64,000 bases of DNA from Lachnospiraceae bacterium (GCA_023664705.1 JAMPFE010000005.1:73152-137151); one strand, 5' to 3'. Positions 17,162 through 25,473 are shown, counted from the stretch's first letter. Numbers and translations: made by a program. The notes: generated by a model from the letters alone, not told the origin.

Positions 17162-17926
17162 TTATTGCAAGTCGGCTTTCATCTTGCTTCTGAACACGAT
17201 AACGGACGCGGCGGTAAGCACGGCGCAGTACGCAAGCGTTATCAGCAGATGCGGAAGATAGCCGTCGAAATCGAGCGCGCCGGCCATTCTCGCGGCTTTC
17301 ACGGAGTGGTAGAACGGCAGTGCCTCGCATATTTTCAGCATTACGCCGCCGAGGCTGTCCGCGTCGAACCATACTCCCCCGAGAAATGACGCCAGCGAGA
17401 TGATTATCGAGCATAGACCCGGAGCCGCCTTTTCGCTGAACAGCGTGCCGAAAAGCAGTCCGCAGGCGATAAACATTGCAGCGGTCGGGAGCAGCGACAG
17501 CAGCGCCAACAGCGATCCGAGCGCGTTAAGCTCGATGCCCGTGATAATCGACACGACAAACGACGCAGCAAACGTTATCACTATCTGTAAAGCTGCTAAA
17601 AGTATGTTTGGCAGAGCATACCCGAGAATAAAGTCTCCCGAGCGCATGGGCGTGGCGTAAAGGCGCACCAGAAACGCTCCCGAGCGATCCTTTGCAACCG
17701 TAAGACAGGTGAACAGCATTACGAACGTCAGCCCGAAAACCGCTATGCCGCCCGCAAGGTTGTCGATACGGAAGATGGTCATATTCGCCTGCTCGGGTAT
17801 GCCGTCGTTGACGACGGTCATTACAAACAGCATTACCAGCGGAAATCCGAGGCAAAATATGTAGCTTAGCGGGTCGCGGACTATTTCCTTGAAATTCCTC
17901 GCGGAAAAAGCGCTTATTTTGTTCAT
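17162..17926 (-). CDS. ABC-2 type transporter permease
   Basis: A 254-residue membrane protein with about six helices (roughly 20-40, 58-80, 98-125, 135-157, 165-185 and 225-245) and a charged N terminus (NKISAFSARNFKEIVRDPLSY) typical of ABC-2 exporter permeases, which move drugs, lipids, polysaccharides or peptides out of the cell. It starts two bases after the ATPase gene ends, so the two form one transporter, probably as a homodimeric permease with two ATPases. Its 3' end is duplicated immediately downstream. The substrate is unknown. GGGGGC lies before the ATG. Confidence 0.9.
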   Translation of the reverse strand: MNKISAFSARNFKEIVRDPLSYIFCLGFPLVMLFVMTVVNDGIPEQANMTIFRIDNLAGGIAVFGLTFVMLFTCLTVAKDRSGAFLVRLYATPMRSGDFILGYALPNILLAALQIVITFAASFVVSIITGIELNALGSLLALLSLLPTAAMFIACGLLFGTLFSEKAAPGLCSIIISLASFLGGVWFDADSLGGVMLKICEALPFYHSVKAARMAGALDFDGYLPHLLITLAYCAVLTAASVIVFRSKMKADLQ

Positions 17927-17928
17927 TT

Positions 17929-18663
17929 TTACGCCCCCTTTCCGTGTTTTTCGGCAATTTTGACGAAAACGTTTTCAAGACCGCTTTCGCCGCTTTGGGC
18001 TTCGAGCTCGGAGAGCGTTCCGAGCGCCGCAAGAGAGCCGTCTATCATTATCCCTATGCGGTCGGAGAGGGCTTCCGCCTCCTCCATATAGTGCGTTGTG
18101 AGCACTATGGTTATCCTGCTCTTGAGCTCTTCGACGACGCTCCAGAGCTCGCGGCGCGCGAGCACGTCGAGACCGAGAGTCGGCTCGTCGAGAAACAGCA
18201 CCTTGGGCTCAGCTATAAGCGCCATTGCGATTGACAGCTTGCGCTTCCAGCCGCCCGAGAGCGTTTTCGCGCGGGAATTTGCGACGTCGCTCATTTTGAA
18301 CAGCTCGGTCATATCGGCGATGCGGCTCGCGGTTTTTTCGGGCGAATAACCGTAGACGCCGCACATCAACCGCAGATTTTCGAGAACGGTAAGATTTTCG
18401 GCGACGGCGGTGTCCTGCGGGGAAATGCCGACGACGCCCTTTACCGCGGCGGGCTCGCTTTGGCAGCTGTGCCCGCAGACATAACATTCGCCCTCCGCGG
18501 GCTTGGACAGGCAGGACAGCATGCGTATCGTCGTGGTCTTGCCCGCGCCGTTTACGCCGAGAAGAGCGAAGAGCTCCCCCTCCCCGACCGTAAGCGTGAG
18601 CGACGACACGGCGGTTTTGTTCTTGTACCTCTTGGTGAGGTCTTTGGTTTCGATAGCGTTCAT
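17929..18663 (-). CDS. ABC transporter ATP-binding protein
   Basis: A 244-residue ATPase powering the adjacent permease. Walker A GVNGAGKTTT is at about 38-47, the signature is LSGGWKRKLSIAMAL, Walker B is VLFLDEPTLGLD and the switch histidine is in TTHYMEEAE. GGWKR in place of GGQ/GGM-R is common among drug and antibiotic exporter ATPases of the DrrA/CcmA group. AGAGG precedes the ATG. It is preceded by the XRE-AbrB regulator (gap 10 bases), which probably controls the transporter. Confidence 0.94.
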   Translation of the reverse strand: MNAIETKDLTKRYKNKTAVSSLTLTVGEGELFALLGVNGAGKTTTIRMLSCLSKPAEGECYVCGHSCQSEPAAVKGVVGISPQDTAVAENLTVLENLRLMCGVYGYSPEKTASRIADMTELFKMSDVANSRAKTLSGGWKRKLSIAMALIAEPKVLFLDEPTLGLDVLARRELWSVVEELKSRITIVLTTHYMEEAEALSDRIGIMIDGSLAALGTLSELEAQSGESGLENVFVKIAEKHGKGA

Positions 18664-18673
18664 TGATTACCTC

Positions 18674-19060
18674 TTATTTGTCAAAAATTTCCGTGACCTT
18701 AACAAGCGCGATGCCCCTGTCCTCGTCGCCGAGGAGCAGCAGGGCGTCACCCGTATTTATCCCGAACACCTCGCGGCATTTTTTCGGCAGCGTTATCTGA
18801 CCCTTGTCGTTGACGCGCGTTATGCCGAACATATGCTTGCCGTCGCCGCGCTTTTCGGACAGGGCGGTCATATTGCGCACGAGGGAGTCCACCGATACCT
18901 CGTACATATCGGCGAGCGCTATGACGTTTTCGATGTCGGGCAGGCTTTCGCCGCGCTCCCACTTCGCGACAGCCTGCCGCGATACGCCGAGCTTTTCGGC
19001 GACCTGCTCTTGTGTAAAGCCGTTCTGCTTGCGGAACAGCTTCAGGTTGTTAAAGTCCAT
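18674..19060 (-). CDS. XRE-AbrB fusion transcriptional regulator
   Basis: A 128-residue protein with two DNA-binding folds. Residues 4-60 are an XRE-type helix-turn-helix (LFRKQNGFTQEQVAEKLGVSR, then WERGESLPDIENVIALADMY). Residues about 77-125 are an AbrB/SpoVT swapped-hairpin domain (ITRVNDKGQITLPKKCREVFG, then GDALLLLGDEDRGIALVKV). Such fusions are found as local regulators in Clostridia. It is the first gene of the exporter operon, with a palindrome overlapping its promoter, so autoregulation and control of the ABC exporter are the likely job. The inducing signal is unknown. Confidence 0.9.
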   Translation of the reverse strand: MDFNNLKLFRKQNGFTQEQVAEKLGVSRQAVAKWERGESLPDIENVIALADMYEVSVDSLVRNMTALSEKRGDGKHMFGITRVNDKGQITLPKKCREVFGINTGDALLLLGDEDRGIALVKVTEIFDK

Positions 19061-19083
19061 ACGGTTTACCTCCGATTATTATA

Positions 19084-19112
19084 ATTATAAAATAATCTCC
19101 GAGGTTTTTCAA
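19084..19112 (-). promoter_or_regulatory. Promoter of the XRE-AbrB/ABC operon
   Basis: TTGAAA (19107-19112) and TATAAT (19084-19089), 17-base spacer, just upstream of the regulator gene. Confidence 0.8.
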
Positions 19113-19126
19113 CCAAGCGGAGATTA
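19093..19126. promoter_or_regulatory. Candidate operator palindrome over the -35 box
   Basis: Nine-base arms taatctccg (19093-19101) and cggagatta (19118-19126) are exact inverted repeats, and a smaller inverted pair ggtt/aacc (19103-19106, 19111-19114) is nested inside. The -35 box lies between the arms, so a bound dimer would block RNA polymerase. The likely binder is the XRE-AbrB protein encoded next to it (inference). Confidence 0.6.
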
Positions 19127-19134
19127 CAAAAATG

Positions 19135-19629
19135 TTATGTTTGGTTTACATTTTCGGATTTTTCAACGGCGATTATCGGATAACCGTCGAGATAGGGCTT
19201 GACGATATCGGGGTGCGCGCTGGCGGTTCGGAAGAGCTTTTCCGCGAAATTGTCCGCGGAGACGAACTCCGACAGCGTTTTCAGCGGCAGGGCGGAGACG
19301 CTTTCGCATACGGGCGATACCGTGATAACGCGGTACTCCCCGAGGGCGTTTACGCGGAACGGCCATATCATGCAGTCGAACGGCTTGAGCGCGCCGAGCG
19401 TGCAGCCGTTTTCGCTTGCGGCGGGGCAATATACGAGCCTGTCGCCGTCGAACTCCATATCGAACACAAACTCGTTTCCGCGGGGGCTTAGCTTTACGCC
19501 GAGCTTTTCCTCGATTTTTTCACGGGCGTTGCCGAAGATGAGCGGTATCTCCCACTTATCGTCCTCGGCAAAGCCGCAGCATACGCGGCATTTGGCGCAG
19601 CTTTCGCGCTTTAAAATACTGCTTAACAT
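19135..19629 (-). CDS. YkgJ-like cysteine cluster protein
   Basis: A 164-residue protein with the N-terminal cluster CAKCRVCCGF (residues 10-19) and later cysteines in YCPAASENGCTLGALKPFDC, the pattern of the zinc- or iron-chelating YkgJ family. These are small cytosolic proteins of unknown biochemical role. GAGG precedes the ATG at 19629. It is separated from the downstream membrane gene by 11 bases, so they may be cotranscribed. Confidence 0.82.
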   Translation of the reverse strand: MLSSILKRESCAKCRVCCGFAEDDKWEIPLIFGNAREKIEEKLGVKLSPRGNEFVFDMEFDGDRLVYCPAASENGCTLGALKPFDCMIWPFRVNALGEYRVITVSPVCESVSALPLKTLSEFVSADNFAEKLFRTASAHPDIVKPYLDGYPIIAVEKSENVNQT

Positions 19630-19640
19630 AATAACCTCGC

Positions 19641-20024
19641 TTATGCGTTTTTGAATATCAGGAACAGATGCGCCGCGGGGAGCAGGGTTATGATAAGGTC
19701 GCCGAACGAGAATTTCCTTGAGAGAAGCACTATGACAAGCGAAATGACCGCCATGATTATCGCGATAAGCGTCCAGATGAGGGCGTTCTTGTCCTTGCCC
19801 TTAAGCGAATAAAAGCCCATCAGCCCGAAGCTCGCGAACGTAAGCGCCATTCCGATGAGGTTGCCGATAAAGCCCATAAACGTGCCTTGTCTGATGACGC
19901 TGAACATCGCGAAGCCCACAAAGAACGAACGGTTTGAGGACAGGAGCGCGACGGCGCCGAAAATTACCGACAGAACCGCGACCAACAGCGACAAATACGA
20001 TGTGACCTTTAATGCTTTTTTCAT
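19641..20024 (-). CDS. Small integral membrane protein
   Basis: A 127-residue protein with four predicted membrane helices (roughly 8-28, 33-65, 77-100 and 104-125) and a KGKDKN loop. The start is at ATG 20024 with AAAGGAGA upstream. I do not recognise a family with a known role; the layout resembles small DUF4190/DUF4064-like four-helix proteins, but no signature is decisive. It is the first gene after its own promoter and precedes the YkgJ-like gene. Confidence 0.75.
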   Translation of the reverse strand: MKKALKVTSYLSLLVAVLSVIFGAVALLSSNRSFFVGFAMFSVIRQGTFMGFIGNLIGMALTFASFGLMGFYSLKGKDKNALIWTLIAIIMAVISLVIVLLSRKFSFGDLIITLLPAAHLFLIFKNA

Positions 20025-20056
20025 TTTGCTCTCCTTTACAGACGGGTATTTCTTAT

Positions 20057-20085
20057 ATTTTATCATATTTGTTAAAAAAAGTCAA
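20057..20085 (-). promoter_or_regulatory. Promoter of the small membrane protein
   Basis: TTGACT (20080-20085), 17-base spacer, TAAAAT (20057-20062), followed 33 bases on by the gene start. Confidence 0.65.
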
Positions 20086-20091
20086 TAGCAA

Positions 20092-20121
20092 AATGCCGCT
20101 TTCGGGTGTGAAAGCGGCATT
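20092..20121 (-). terminator. Terminator after the DUF5662-like gene
   Basis: A 12-base perfect stem (20092-20103 with 20110-20121) begins just past the stop codon; on the minus strand it is followed by TTTTGC and, after ten bases, a run of seven T. Confidence 0.7.
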
Positions 20122-20123
20122 TG

Positions 20124-20669
20124 TCAATATTCTTTGCCGTTTTTTATCAGCGCGCGGATATACGCGAACGTCTCGTCCTCGCCCTTTTCCGACAGCATCA
20201 CGAGCAGCCTTTCGAGCAGTTCGGAGGTCTCGGGGTGAATTTTGCGGCGGTGCTTTCCGTTGAGAAAGTACTTCAGCGCGGAGTCGTCCTTGTAGCTCTT
20301 GCCTTGGTATATCTTGCTTGCGGCTACTCTGTCGCAGAACATCTCCACGACGTATCTCAGCGGCATTTTTACGGGCTCGACCAGTTTGGTTTTGGGATCG
20401 TAATCCGTCCAGTACTCGAAGTGGTGGCGGTTGCGCCCCTTGTGGTGCATCCACGCGAGGGAGTATCCGTAAGCCTCGCGCTCGCCCTCGTTGGGAGAAC
20501 GCGTGCCGAGATAAAAGCGCGCGCCTTGGAGAAACTCCGTCGGCGAATATTTTGAGAGATCGTGCCGAAGCCCCTGCCAGAGGATACCCGCCTTGGCGCA
20601 ATGCGCTATCACCTTGTGGCGGTGTTTTGTTATCGTTTTAAAGTGCAGAAACGCGGACTTCAGCGGCAT
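20124..20669 (-). CDS. DUF5662-like protein
   Basis: A 181-residue soluble protein rich in His and aromatic residues: ITKHRHKV, LRHDLSKYSPTEFL, WMHHKGRNRHHFEYW and the closing ETFAYIRALIKNGKEY. This pattern matches the DUF5662 family of Firmicutes and phage proteins as I know it; the regularly placed His and Asp suggest a metal site of HD-like type, but this is inference. GGGAG precedes the ATG. It follows ribU by three bases and so lies under the FMN riboswitch transcript, although a link to flavins is not otherwise shown. Confidence 0.78.
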   Translation of the reverse strand: MPLKSAFLHFKTITKHRHKVIAHCAKAGILWQGLRHDLSKYSPTEFLQGARFYLGTRSPNEGEREAYGYSLAWMHHKGRNRHHFEYWTDYDPKTKLVEPVKMPLRYVVEMFCDRVAASKIYQGKSYKDDSALKYFLNGKHRRKIHPETSELLERLLVMLSEKGEDETFAYIRALIKNGKEY

Positions 20670-20672
20670 AAT

Positions 20673-21293
20673 TTACTCCCTGTACATTGAATTGAATATC
20701 GGGCGCAGCTTTCTGTAAAGGATCACAGAGACGATCGCCGCGCACGCGCCCTTGACGAAGGTGAACGGCATATTGAAGATAACGAGACAATCCATAAGGC
20801 TGTCGACGCTCGGAAGTATCTTCCGGTACAGCTCCACGATGCCCTCTATCGGCAGCCCGAATGCCGCGCTGTACGCGGGGAACACCAGAAAATAATTCGA
20901 TACTATGCTTACCAGAGCCATTATCACGGCTCCCGACAGGCAGCCGATGACCGCGCGCCAAAGCTTCGCGCTTTTATGCGTTATCAGCCCCGCGGGCAGC
21001 ACTAGGCATGCCGACAAAATGAAATTGGAGAGCTCCCCGACACAGCCCGTTTTTGTCGTGAAGCACCCGAAAAGGTTCTTGACGAGACAGACGAACACTC
21101 CCGAGACGGGACCCATAGTCAATGACGCGAGCATTGCGGGGACGTCCGAGAAATCGAACGTCATAAAGCTCGGCATTATCGGCACCTTGAAGCACAGCGG
21201 CTCGGAAGCCAGCACTATCGACAGCGCCGACATCAGCGCCGTGAACACCAGCCGCCGCACGTCGAATTTCTTTGACTTTTTTACGTTTTCCAT
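20673..21293 (-). CDS. ribU: Riboflavin ECF transporter S component (RibU)
   Basis: A 206-residue membrane protein with about six helices, the substrate-binding subunit of an energy-coupling-factor transporter importing riboflavin. The N-terminal segment VFTALMSALSIVLA followed by FMTFDFSDVPAMLASLTMGP is characteristic of RibU, and the FMN riboswitch directly upstream fixes the substrate. The shared EcfA/EcfT module is not in the window. AAAGGAG precedes the ATG at 21293. Expression should fall when FMN is plentiful. Confidence 0.93.
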   Translation of the reverse strand: MENVKKSKKFDVRRLVFTALMSALSIVLASEPLCFKVPIMPSFMTFDFSDVPAMLASLTMGPVSGVFVCLVKNLFGCFTTKTGCVGELSNFILSACLVLPAGLITHKSAKLWRAVIGCLSGAVIMALVSIVSNYFLVFPAYSAAFGLPIEGIVELYRKILPSVDSLMDCLVIFNMPFTFVKGACAAIVSVILYRKLRPIFNSMYRE

Positions 21294-21427
21294 AGTAACT
21301 CCTTTTCCTCGGGGGAAAAAGAAAGCCCTCTTAGAGGTAAGAGAACGGGAGGTAAGACGTAAGAATTTACGTCCGCCGCCGTTTTCACCTCTTAAAAGGG
21401 AGCGCAGAATTTGATATTATTCCGTTT

Positions 21428-21560
<133 letters not shown>

Positions 21561-21596
21561 GATTAAAATTTTTTGCAAGCCTTCGCTTACAGTTAC

Positions 21597-21625
21597 ATTA
21601 TATTACATTCGCGGCGATTTGTCAA
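21597..21625 (-). promoter_or_regulatory. Promoter of the FMN riboswitch-ribU transcript
   Basis: TTGACA (21620-21625) and TATAAT (21597-21602) with a 17-base spacer, about 35 bases before the aptamer. Confidence 0.85.
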
Positions 21626-21646
21626 GGGCTTTTTTTGATTTTTTCG

Positions 21647-22525
21647 TCACTCGATATTTTGTATCTGCTCGCGGATCTTTTCTATCTCGCTCTTCTGGTC
21701 GACGACGAGCTTCGTGACCTCGATGTCCTGCACCTTGGAGCCTATGGTGTTGGTCTCGCGGTTCATCTCCTGCACGAGGAAATCGAGCTTCCTGCCTATC
21801 GGCTCGGAGCTTTCGAGCATCTCGCGGAGCTGCGCGATATGCGAGCACAGACGCACCGTTTCCTCGTCGACGGCGGTCTTTTCGGAGAATATCCCCGCCT
21901 CGAGAAGTATGCGGTTTTCGTCAACGTTTTTGCCGTCCAAGACCTCGCGCATCTTGTCGTAGAGGCGCTTGCGGTAGCTCTCGACGATTATCGGCGAGCG
22001 CTCCTCGATTACGGCTACGTTGCTTTCAATCGTTGTCAAGCGCGCGGAGATGTCGGCTTTCATGCGCGCGCCCTCGGTCTCGCGCATTTTGACGAAGCTC
22101 GCGAGAGCCTGCTCGGCGACCGTTTTTAAGTCCTCCCAGAGCTGCTCCTCGTCGGTCTCCGCTTTAACGACCGTGAACGCGTCGGGCAGGCGCATTACCG
22201 CCGAAAGCGACAGGTCGTCGGTGAGCGAGAGCTCCTCTTGTATCTCGCGGAGCGCCGTTACGTAATCCGCGATGACCTCCTTGTTGGCGGTTATTTTCTC
22301 GGAGACGGCTGTGACGTTCTGCACCTGAACCGAGACCTCGACCTTGCCGCGTGAGATTTTCCCCTGCAGCAGCGATTTCAGCTTGTCCTCCGCGAACGTG
22401 TAGGCGCGCGGCAGTCTGCACGAAAACTCGTAATAGCGGTGATTTACGGCGCGTATCTCGACCGTGACGTCGCGCCCGTTCAATATCTCGTGACCCCGCC
22501 CGAAGCCCGTCATACTCTTTATCAT
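21647..22525 (-). CDS. yicC: YicC/YloC-family endoribonuclease
   Basis: A 292-residue protein matching the YicC/YloC family: N terminus MIKSMTGFGRG, then EIRAVNHRYYEFSCRLPR, and the C-terminal DUF1732 part IAQLREMLESSEPIGRKLDFL followed by MNRETNTIGSK. E. coli YicC is an endoribonuclease affecting small-RNA decay; the Bacillus homologue is YloC. The start is the ATG at 22525 with AAAGGA nine bases upstream; a longer frame has no ribosome site. It is the last gene of a run that begins near 25.3 kb. In many Firmicutes it sits next to remA/gmk, which are absent here. Confidence 0.94.
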   Translation of the reverse strand: MIKSMTGFGRGHEILNGRDVTVEIRAVNHRYYEFSCRLPRAYTFAEDKLKSLLQGKISRGKVEVSVQVQNVTAVSEKITANKEVIADYVTALREIQEELSLTDDLSLSAVMRLPDAFTVVKAETDEEQLWEDLKTVAEQALASFVKMRETEGARMKADISARLTTIESNVAVIEERSPIIVESYRKRLYDKMREVLDGKNVDENRILLEAGIFSEKTAVDEETVRLCSHIAQLREMLESSEPIGRKLDFLVQEMNRETNTIGSKVQDIEVTKLVVDQKSEIEKIREQIQNIE

Positions 22526-22530
22526 GATAA

Positions 22531-23022
22531 TTATCCTTTCAAAATGTATTCGTAAAAATACCAATGCGTACCGTACATAACGCCGTCGCCGCGGCGCTGA
22601 AAGCCCAGCTTTTCGTACAGCGCCATTGCGCCGAGGTTTTCCGTGCCGACGAGCAGTATCAAGCCGTCGTAGCCGAGCTTCGGCGCTTCGGCGAGCAGAA
22701 ATCTCAGCAGGCGCTCGGCATAGCCCTTTCGGTGGTATTCGCGGCGAACCCCCACTCTGGAAAACTCGCCGCGGCGCTTTACCGATTTATCGAAGCACTC
22801 GGGCACCTCCCTCTCCTCGAAATCGCCGAGATACGCCGCCGCGATTATTTTGCCGTCCTCTGTGAGCTTGTACAGCGAATTGCGCTCCTCGATGTCATGG
22901 CGGACAAATTCGAGCGTGGGGTAATGCTCGTCCCATGTGCAGCCGGGAGAGCCTTTGCGCTGCCCGTATATCGCGTAAATCTCCTCCGCGTCGGCGGGGA
23001 GAGCCTTTGTTATCTCGGTCAT
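22531..23022 (-). CDS. GNAT family N-acetyltransferase
   Basis: A 163-residue acetyltransferase. The acetyl-CoA loop is RVGVRREYHRKGYAERLLRFL (R/Q-x-x-G/K-x-G/A form) near residues 90-110, and NLGAMALYEKLGFQRRG is the usual C-terminal signature. The start overlaps the preceding stop as ATGA. Substrate unknown; the TWDEHYPTLE segment near the N terminus is seen in several clostridial GNATs. Confidence 0.9.
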   Translation of the reverse strand: MTEITKALPADAEEIYAIYGQRKGSPGCTWDEHYPTLEFVRHDIEERNSLYKLTEDGKIIAAAYLGDFEEREVPECFDKSVKRRGEFSRVGVRREYHRKGYAERLLRFLLAEAPKLGYDGLILLVGTENLGAMALYEKLGFQRRGDGVMYGTHWYFYEYILKG

Positions 23023-23573
23023 CTGTTTCTCCTTTGGAGCGCCCGCAGCAGTCGGGGGCGGTTGTATCGCTGAATTATCACGAAAATCAGATCATACGCC
23101 GCGCCGAGCACAGAGGTGATAATAAACACCCACAAACTGCCGAACGGTATCGCGAAAAATATCGCCGCAAGGCTCGCGAGAATGTTCAGCTCGTGGACTG
23201 TCTCGGACTGGCAGGTCGCGCCGATAATGCGCTCTATCGGCTGTTTTTCAAACGAGAACGCGCTCTCGTCAAAGGTCGGCATACGGCTTTTCCATTGTCT
23301 TACCTTCAGCTTTTTGTACAGCTTTTCCTCGAATTTGCGCTCGCGAAACCGCGGCTTGCGCCAATCGGCTTCGCAGCGCATTATCATGTCGGTGATATTG
23401 CCGATGACGAGCCTTATCGTGAAATGATAGCAGATCGTCATGGACGTAATGCAGAAAGTCATATGAATGCCCGACGACGTTAGCTTGTAAAGCCCGAAAA
23501 ACACGAACATGAGCACGAGCGAGCCTATCGCGATGACGTACATATTGCGCTTGAATTTGCTCATATTTTTCAT
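23019..23573 (-). CDS. Integral membrane protein, CrtO acyltransferase-like
   Basis: A 184-residue membrane protein with helices near 8-28, 32-58, 130-150 and 148-168. The loop KVRQWKSRMPTFDESAFSFEK, the CQSETVHELN motif (E-x-x-H) and the closing FVIIQRYNRPRL resemble the family that includes glycosyl-4,4'-diaponeurosporenoate acyltransferase CrtO of staphylococci; many clostridial members exist without carotenoid genes, and none are here. Start at ATG 23573, overlapping the previous stop as ATGA; a longer frame is out-of-frame reading of the lyase gene. Assignment is by motif memory, so the enzymatic role is uncertain. Confidence 0.7.
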   Translation of the reverse strand: MKNMSKFKRNMYVIAIGSLVLMFVFFGLYKLTSSGIHMTFCITSMTICYHFTIRLVIGNITDMIMRCEADWRKPRFRERKFEEKLYKKLKVRQWKSRMPTFDESAFSFEKQPIERIIGATCQSETVHELNILASLAAIFFAIPFGSLWVFIITSVLGAAYDLIFVIIQRYNRPRLLRALQRRNR

Positions 23574-24820
23574 AGCAGCCCCTTTTCGGCAATTCGCTGC
23601 GCGGCGAGCATTATGCCCGTTTTGCCCGTCGGGAACGTCAAGCCACCCTGCAGCCACACGGCGTACGGCTCGCGGAGGGGGGCGTCGGCGGAAAGCTCTA
23701 TCGACGCGCCCATGGTGAACGCGCCCGCCGCCATTATCACCTTGCTGTCGTAGCCCGGCATATCCCATGGCTCGGGGCTGACGAAGCTGTCTATCGGCGA
23801 ACCGCTCTGAATGCCCTCGCAGAACGCGACGAGCTTTTCGGGAGTACCTAATTTCAGCGCGGCGATTATGTCCGTGCGCTTTTCGTTGTACTTCGGGAAC
23901 GCCTCGAAGCCGAGCTGCTCGAAAAACGCCGCCGCGAACACGGAGGTTTTCAGCGCCGCGCAGACCGCCTCGGGCGCGTGGAACAAGCCCATATACAGCC
24001 CGCGGAGCTGGTTCAGCGTGCAGCCGACCTCCTTTCCCGCGCCGGGGCAGGTCAAACGATAGCTGCACTGCTCGACGAGGTCCGCTCTGCCCGCTATGTA
24101 GCCGCCCGTTTCGGCAATGCCGCCGCCCAAATTCTTGATAAGGCTGCCGACTATCAGGTTCGCGCCGACAGCCGTAGGCTCCCTGTCCTCGACAAGCTCT
24201 CCGTAGCAGTTGTCGACCATAATTACGCAATCGCGGTTGCTGCTGCGGACAGCCTGTATGATTTTGGAAATTGTCGAAATGTCAAACGACGGGCGCAGCG
24301 AATAGCCGCGCGAGCGCTGGATATAGGCGAGCTTCGCCTCGGGAGCGCGCTTGGCTATCGTTGAATAGTCGGGGGTGCCGTCGGGGAGCAGCGGTATCAT
24401 TGCGAAATTCACGCCGAAATCGCGCAGCGAGCCGCAATTCTCGCCGAGAATGACCTCCTGCATGGTGTCGTAGGGCATTCCCGTGACGGAGAGCAGCGTA
24501 TCGCGCGGGCGCAGCACGCCGAAAAGCGCGGTGGTGAGCGCGTGGGTTCCGTTCACGAAATTGTGGCGGACGAGGGCGTCCTCCGCGCCGAGAACCTGCG
24601 CGAAAACCTTGTCCAGCTTGTCGCGCCCCTCGTCGTCGTAGCCGTAGCCCGTGGTGCCCTTGAGGTGTATTTCGCTTACGCGGTTGTCGATGAACGCCTT
24701 GAGGACGCGCTGACCGTTGTATTCGCAGAGCCCGTCCAGCTCGGCGAAGCGCCCCTTGCACTTATGCATCGCCGCTTCGGCAGCGGCTGTTATCTTATTG
24801 TCAAACTCAAAAAAAGCCAT
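23570..24820 (-). CDS. Methionine gamma-lyase family PLP protein (YnbB-like)
   Basis: A 416-residue fold-type I PLP enzyme of the family once labelled aluminium resistance protein. The PLP lysine is in GSLIKNLGGGIAETGGYIAG, the cofactor Asp in VIMVDNCYGE and the family hallmark YIQRSRGYSLRPSF is present, as is HLKGTTGYGYDDEGRD near the N terminus. The biochemical role of the family is unsettled, probably C-S lyase-like. I chose ATG 24820 because GAGGA is at proper spacing; an ATG 12 bases upstream overlaps the previous stop but has AGGA too close. It is translationally coupled to the CrtO-like gene. Confidence 0.92.
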   Translation of the reverse strand: MAFFEFDNKITAAAEAAMHKCKGRFAELDGLCEYNGQRVLKAFIDNRVSEIHLKGTTGYGYDDEGRDKLDKVFAQVLGAEDALVRHNFVNGTHALTTALFGVLRPRDTLLSVTGMPYDTMQEVILGENCGSLRDFGVNFAMIPLLPDGTPDYSTIAKRAPEAKLAYIQRSRGYSLRPSFDISTISKIIQAVRSSNRDCVIMVDNCYGELVEDREPTAVGANLIVGSLIKNLGGGIAETGGYIAGRADLVEQCSYRLTCPGAGKEVGCTLNQLRGLYMGLFHAPEAVCAALKTSVFAAAFFEQLGFEAFPKYNEKRTDIIAALKLGTPEKLVAFCEGIQSGSPIDSFVSPEPWDMPGYDSKVIMAAGAFTMGASIELSADAPLREPYAVWLQGGLTFPTGKTGIMLAAQRIAEKGLL

Positions 24821-24828
24821 ATTTTTCC

Positions 24829-25344
24829 TCATTCCTTAAGCGGATTTTCACCAACAAATTTGTTCCACTCTTCCCCCTCTTCCTCGGTAATCATATGCAA
24901 AAGCGGATATATAATATGCAGCAGCTCGCTCGACACGACCTTCTTCGCCGTTTCCTCGTCGTCGAATACATAGCGGAACCGCCCGTATGTATTTACGATA
25001 TACGGGCTGAATTCACCGACAGGGGGATCTTTAGAACCACCAAAGTGAGCACAATTTGGTTCGGGGATCTTCAACCGCTCGGGGTACGTATCCCGAAACT
25101 CGTGAAGCACGTAATATTTTACGGGCTCGTCGACACGCGTCATGCCTTTTTCGTCTACCCTATGACAATACTCTATCGTATATTTCAGAAACTCCCAACC
25201 GTCCTTTCGTTTAAACCAGAAATACGTGTATATGCCATCCACTGGGTTTTGAGGCATATTGTTCGGGTGAACCTCGTACCACGTAAACGTTTTTTGCCTT
25301 GCGGCAAGGTAATACTGCTTTAGTACTTCAACAAATTCGCTCAT
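24829..25344 (-). CDS. Hypothetical protein
   Basis: A 171-residue soluble protein rich in Tyr, Trp and acidic residues (FTWYEVHPNN, IYTYFWFKRKDGWEFLKY, EEEGEEWNKF). No signal, membrane segment or catalytic motif is evident and I do not recognise a family. The DNA is somewhat more AT-rich than the lyase gene beside it. ATG 25344 follows AAAGGA; it is the first gene behind a consensus promoter and overlaps the region where the lyase gene begins, so it is expressed with lyase-CrtO-GNAT-yicC. Confidence 0.7.
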   Translation of the reverse strand: MSEFVEVLKQYYLAARQKTFTWYEVHPNNMPQNPVDGIYTYFWFKRKDGWEFLKYTIEYCHRVDEKGMTRVDEPVKYYVLHEFRDTYPERLKIPEPNCAHFGGSKDPPVGEFSPYIVNTYGRFRYVFDDEETAKKVVSSELLHIIYPLLHMITEEEGEEWNKFVGENPLKE

Positions 25345-25380
25345 AACACTTTTCCTTTCATAATACAATATTCTATTATC

Positions 25381-25409
25381 ATTATACATTTTTTCTCTCT
25401 TATTGTCAA
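25381..25409 (-). promoter_or_regulatory. Promoter of the 25.3-21.6 kb operon
   Basis: TTGACA (25404-25409) and TATAAT (25381-25386), 17-base spacer, on the minus strand. Confidence 0.85.
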
Positions 25410-25444
25410 GGTGTGAATTTATTTTCGCGACAATTTGTCCGCAA

Positions 25445-25473
25445 TCATAAACGGCGCCTTGTCAACATAATAT
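25445..25473 (+). promoter_or_regulatory. Candidate sigma-E promoter of spoIIID
   Basis: TCATAAA (25445-25451), 14-base spacer, CATAATAT (25466-25473). This fits the mother-cell sigma-E pattern (TCATATT, 13-15 bases, CATACA-T) known to drive spoIIID in Bacillus, and no vegetative boxes are seen in this orientation. Assignment is by resemblance. Confidence 0.5.

Noticed and set aside
23574..24230. N-terminal 219-codon extension of the CrtO-like gene
   Set aside because: It is an out-of-frame reading of the PLP lyase gene; the membrane protein starts at the ATGA junction.
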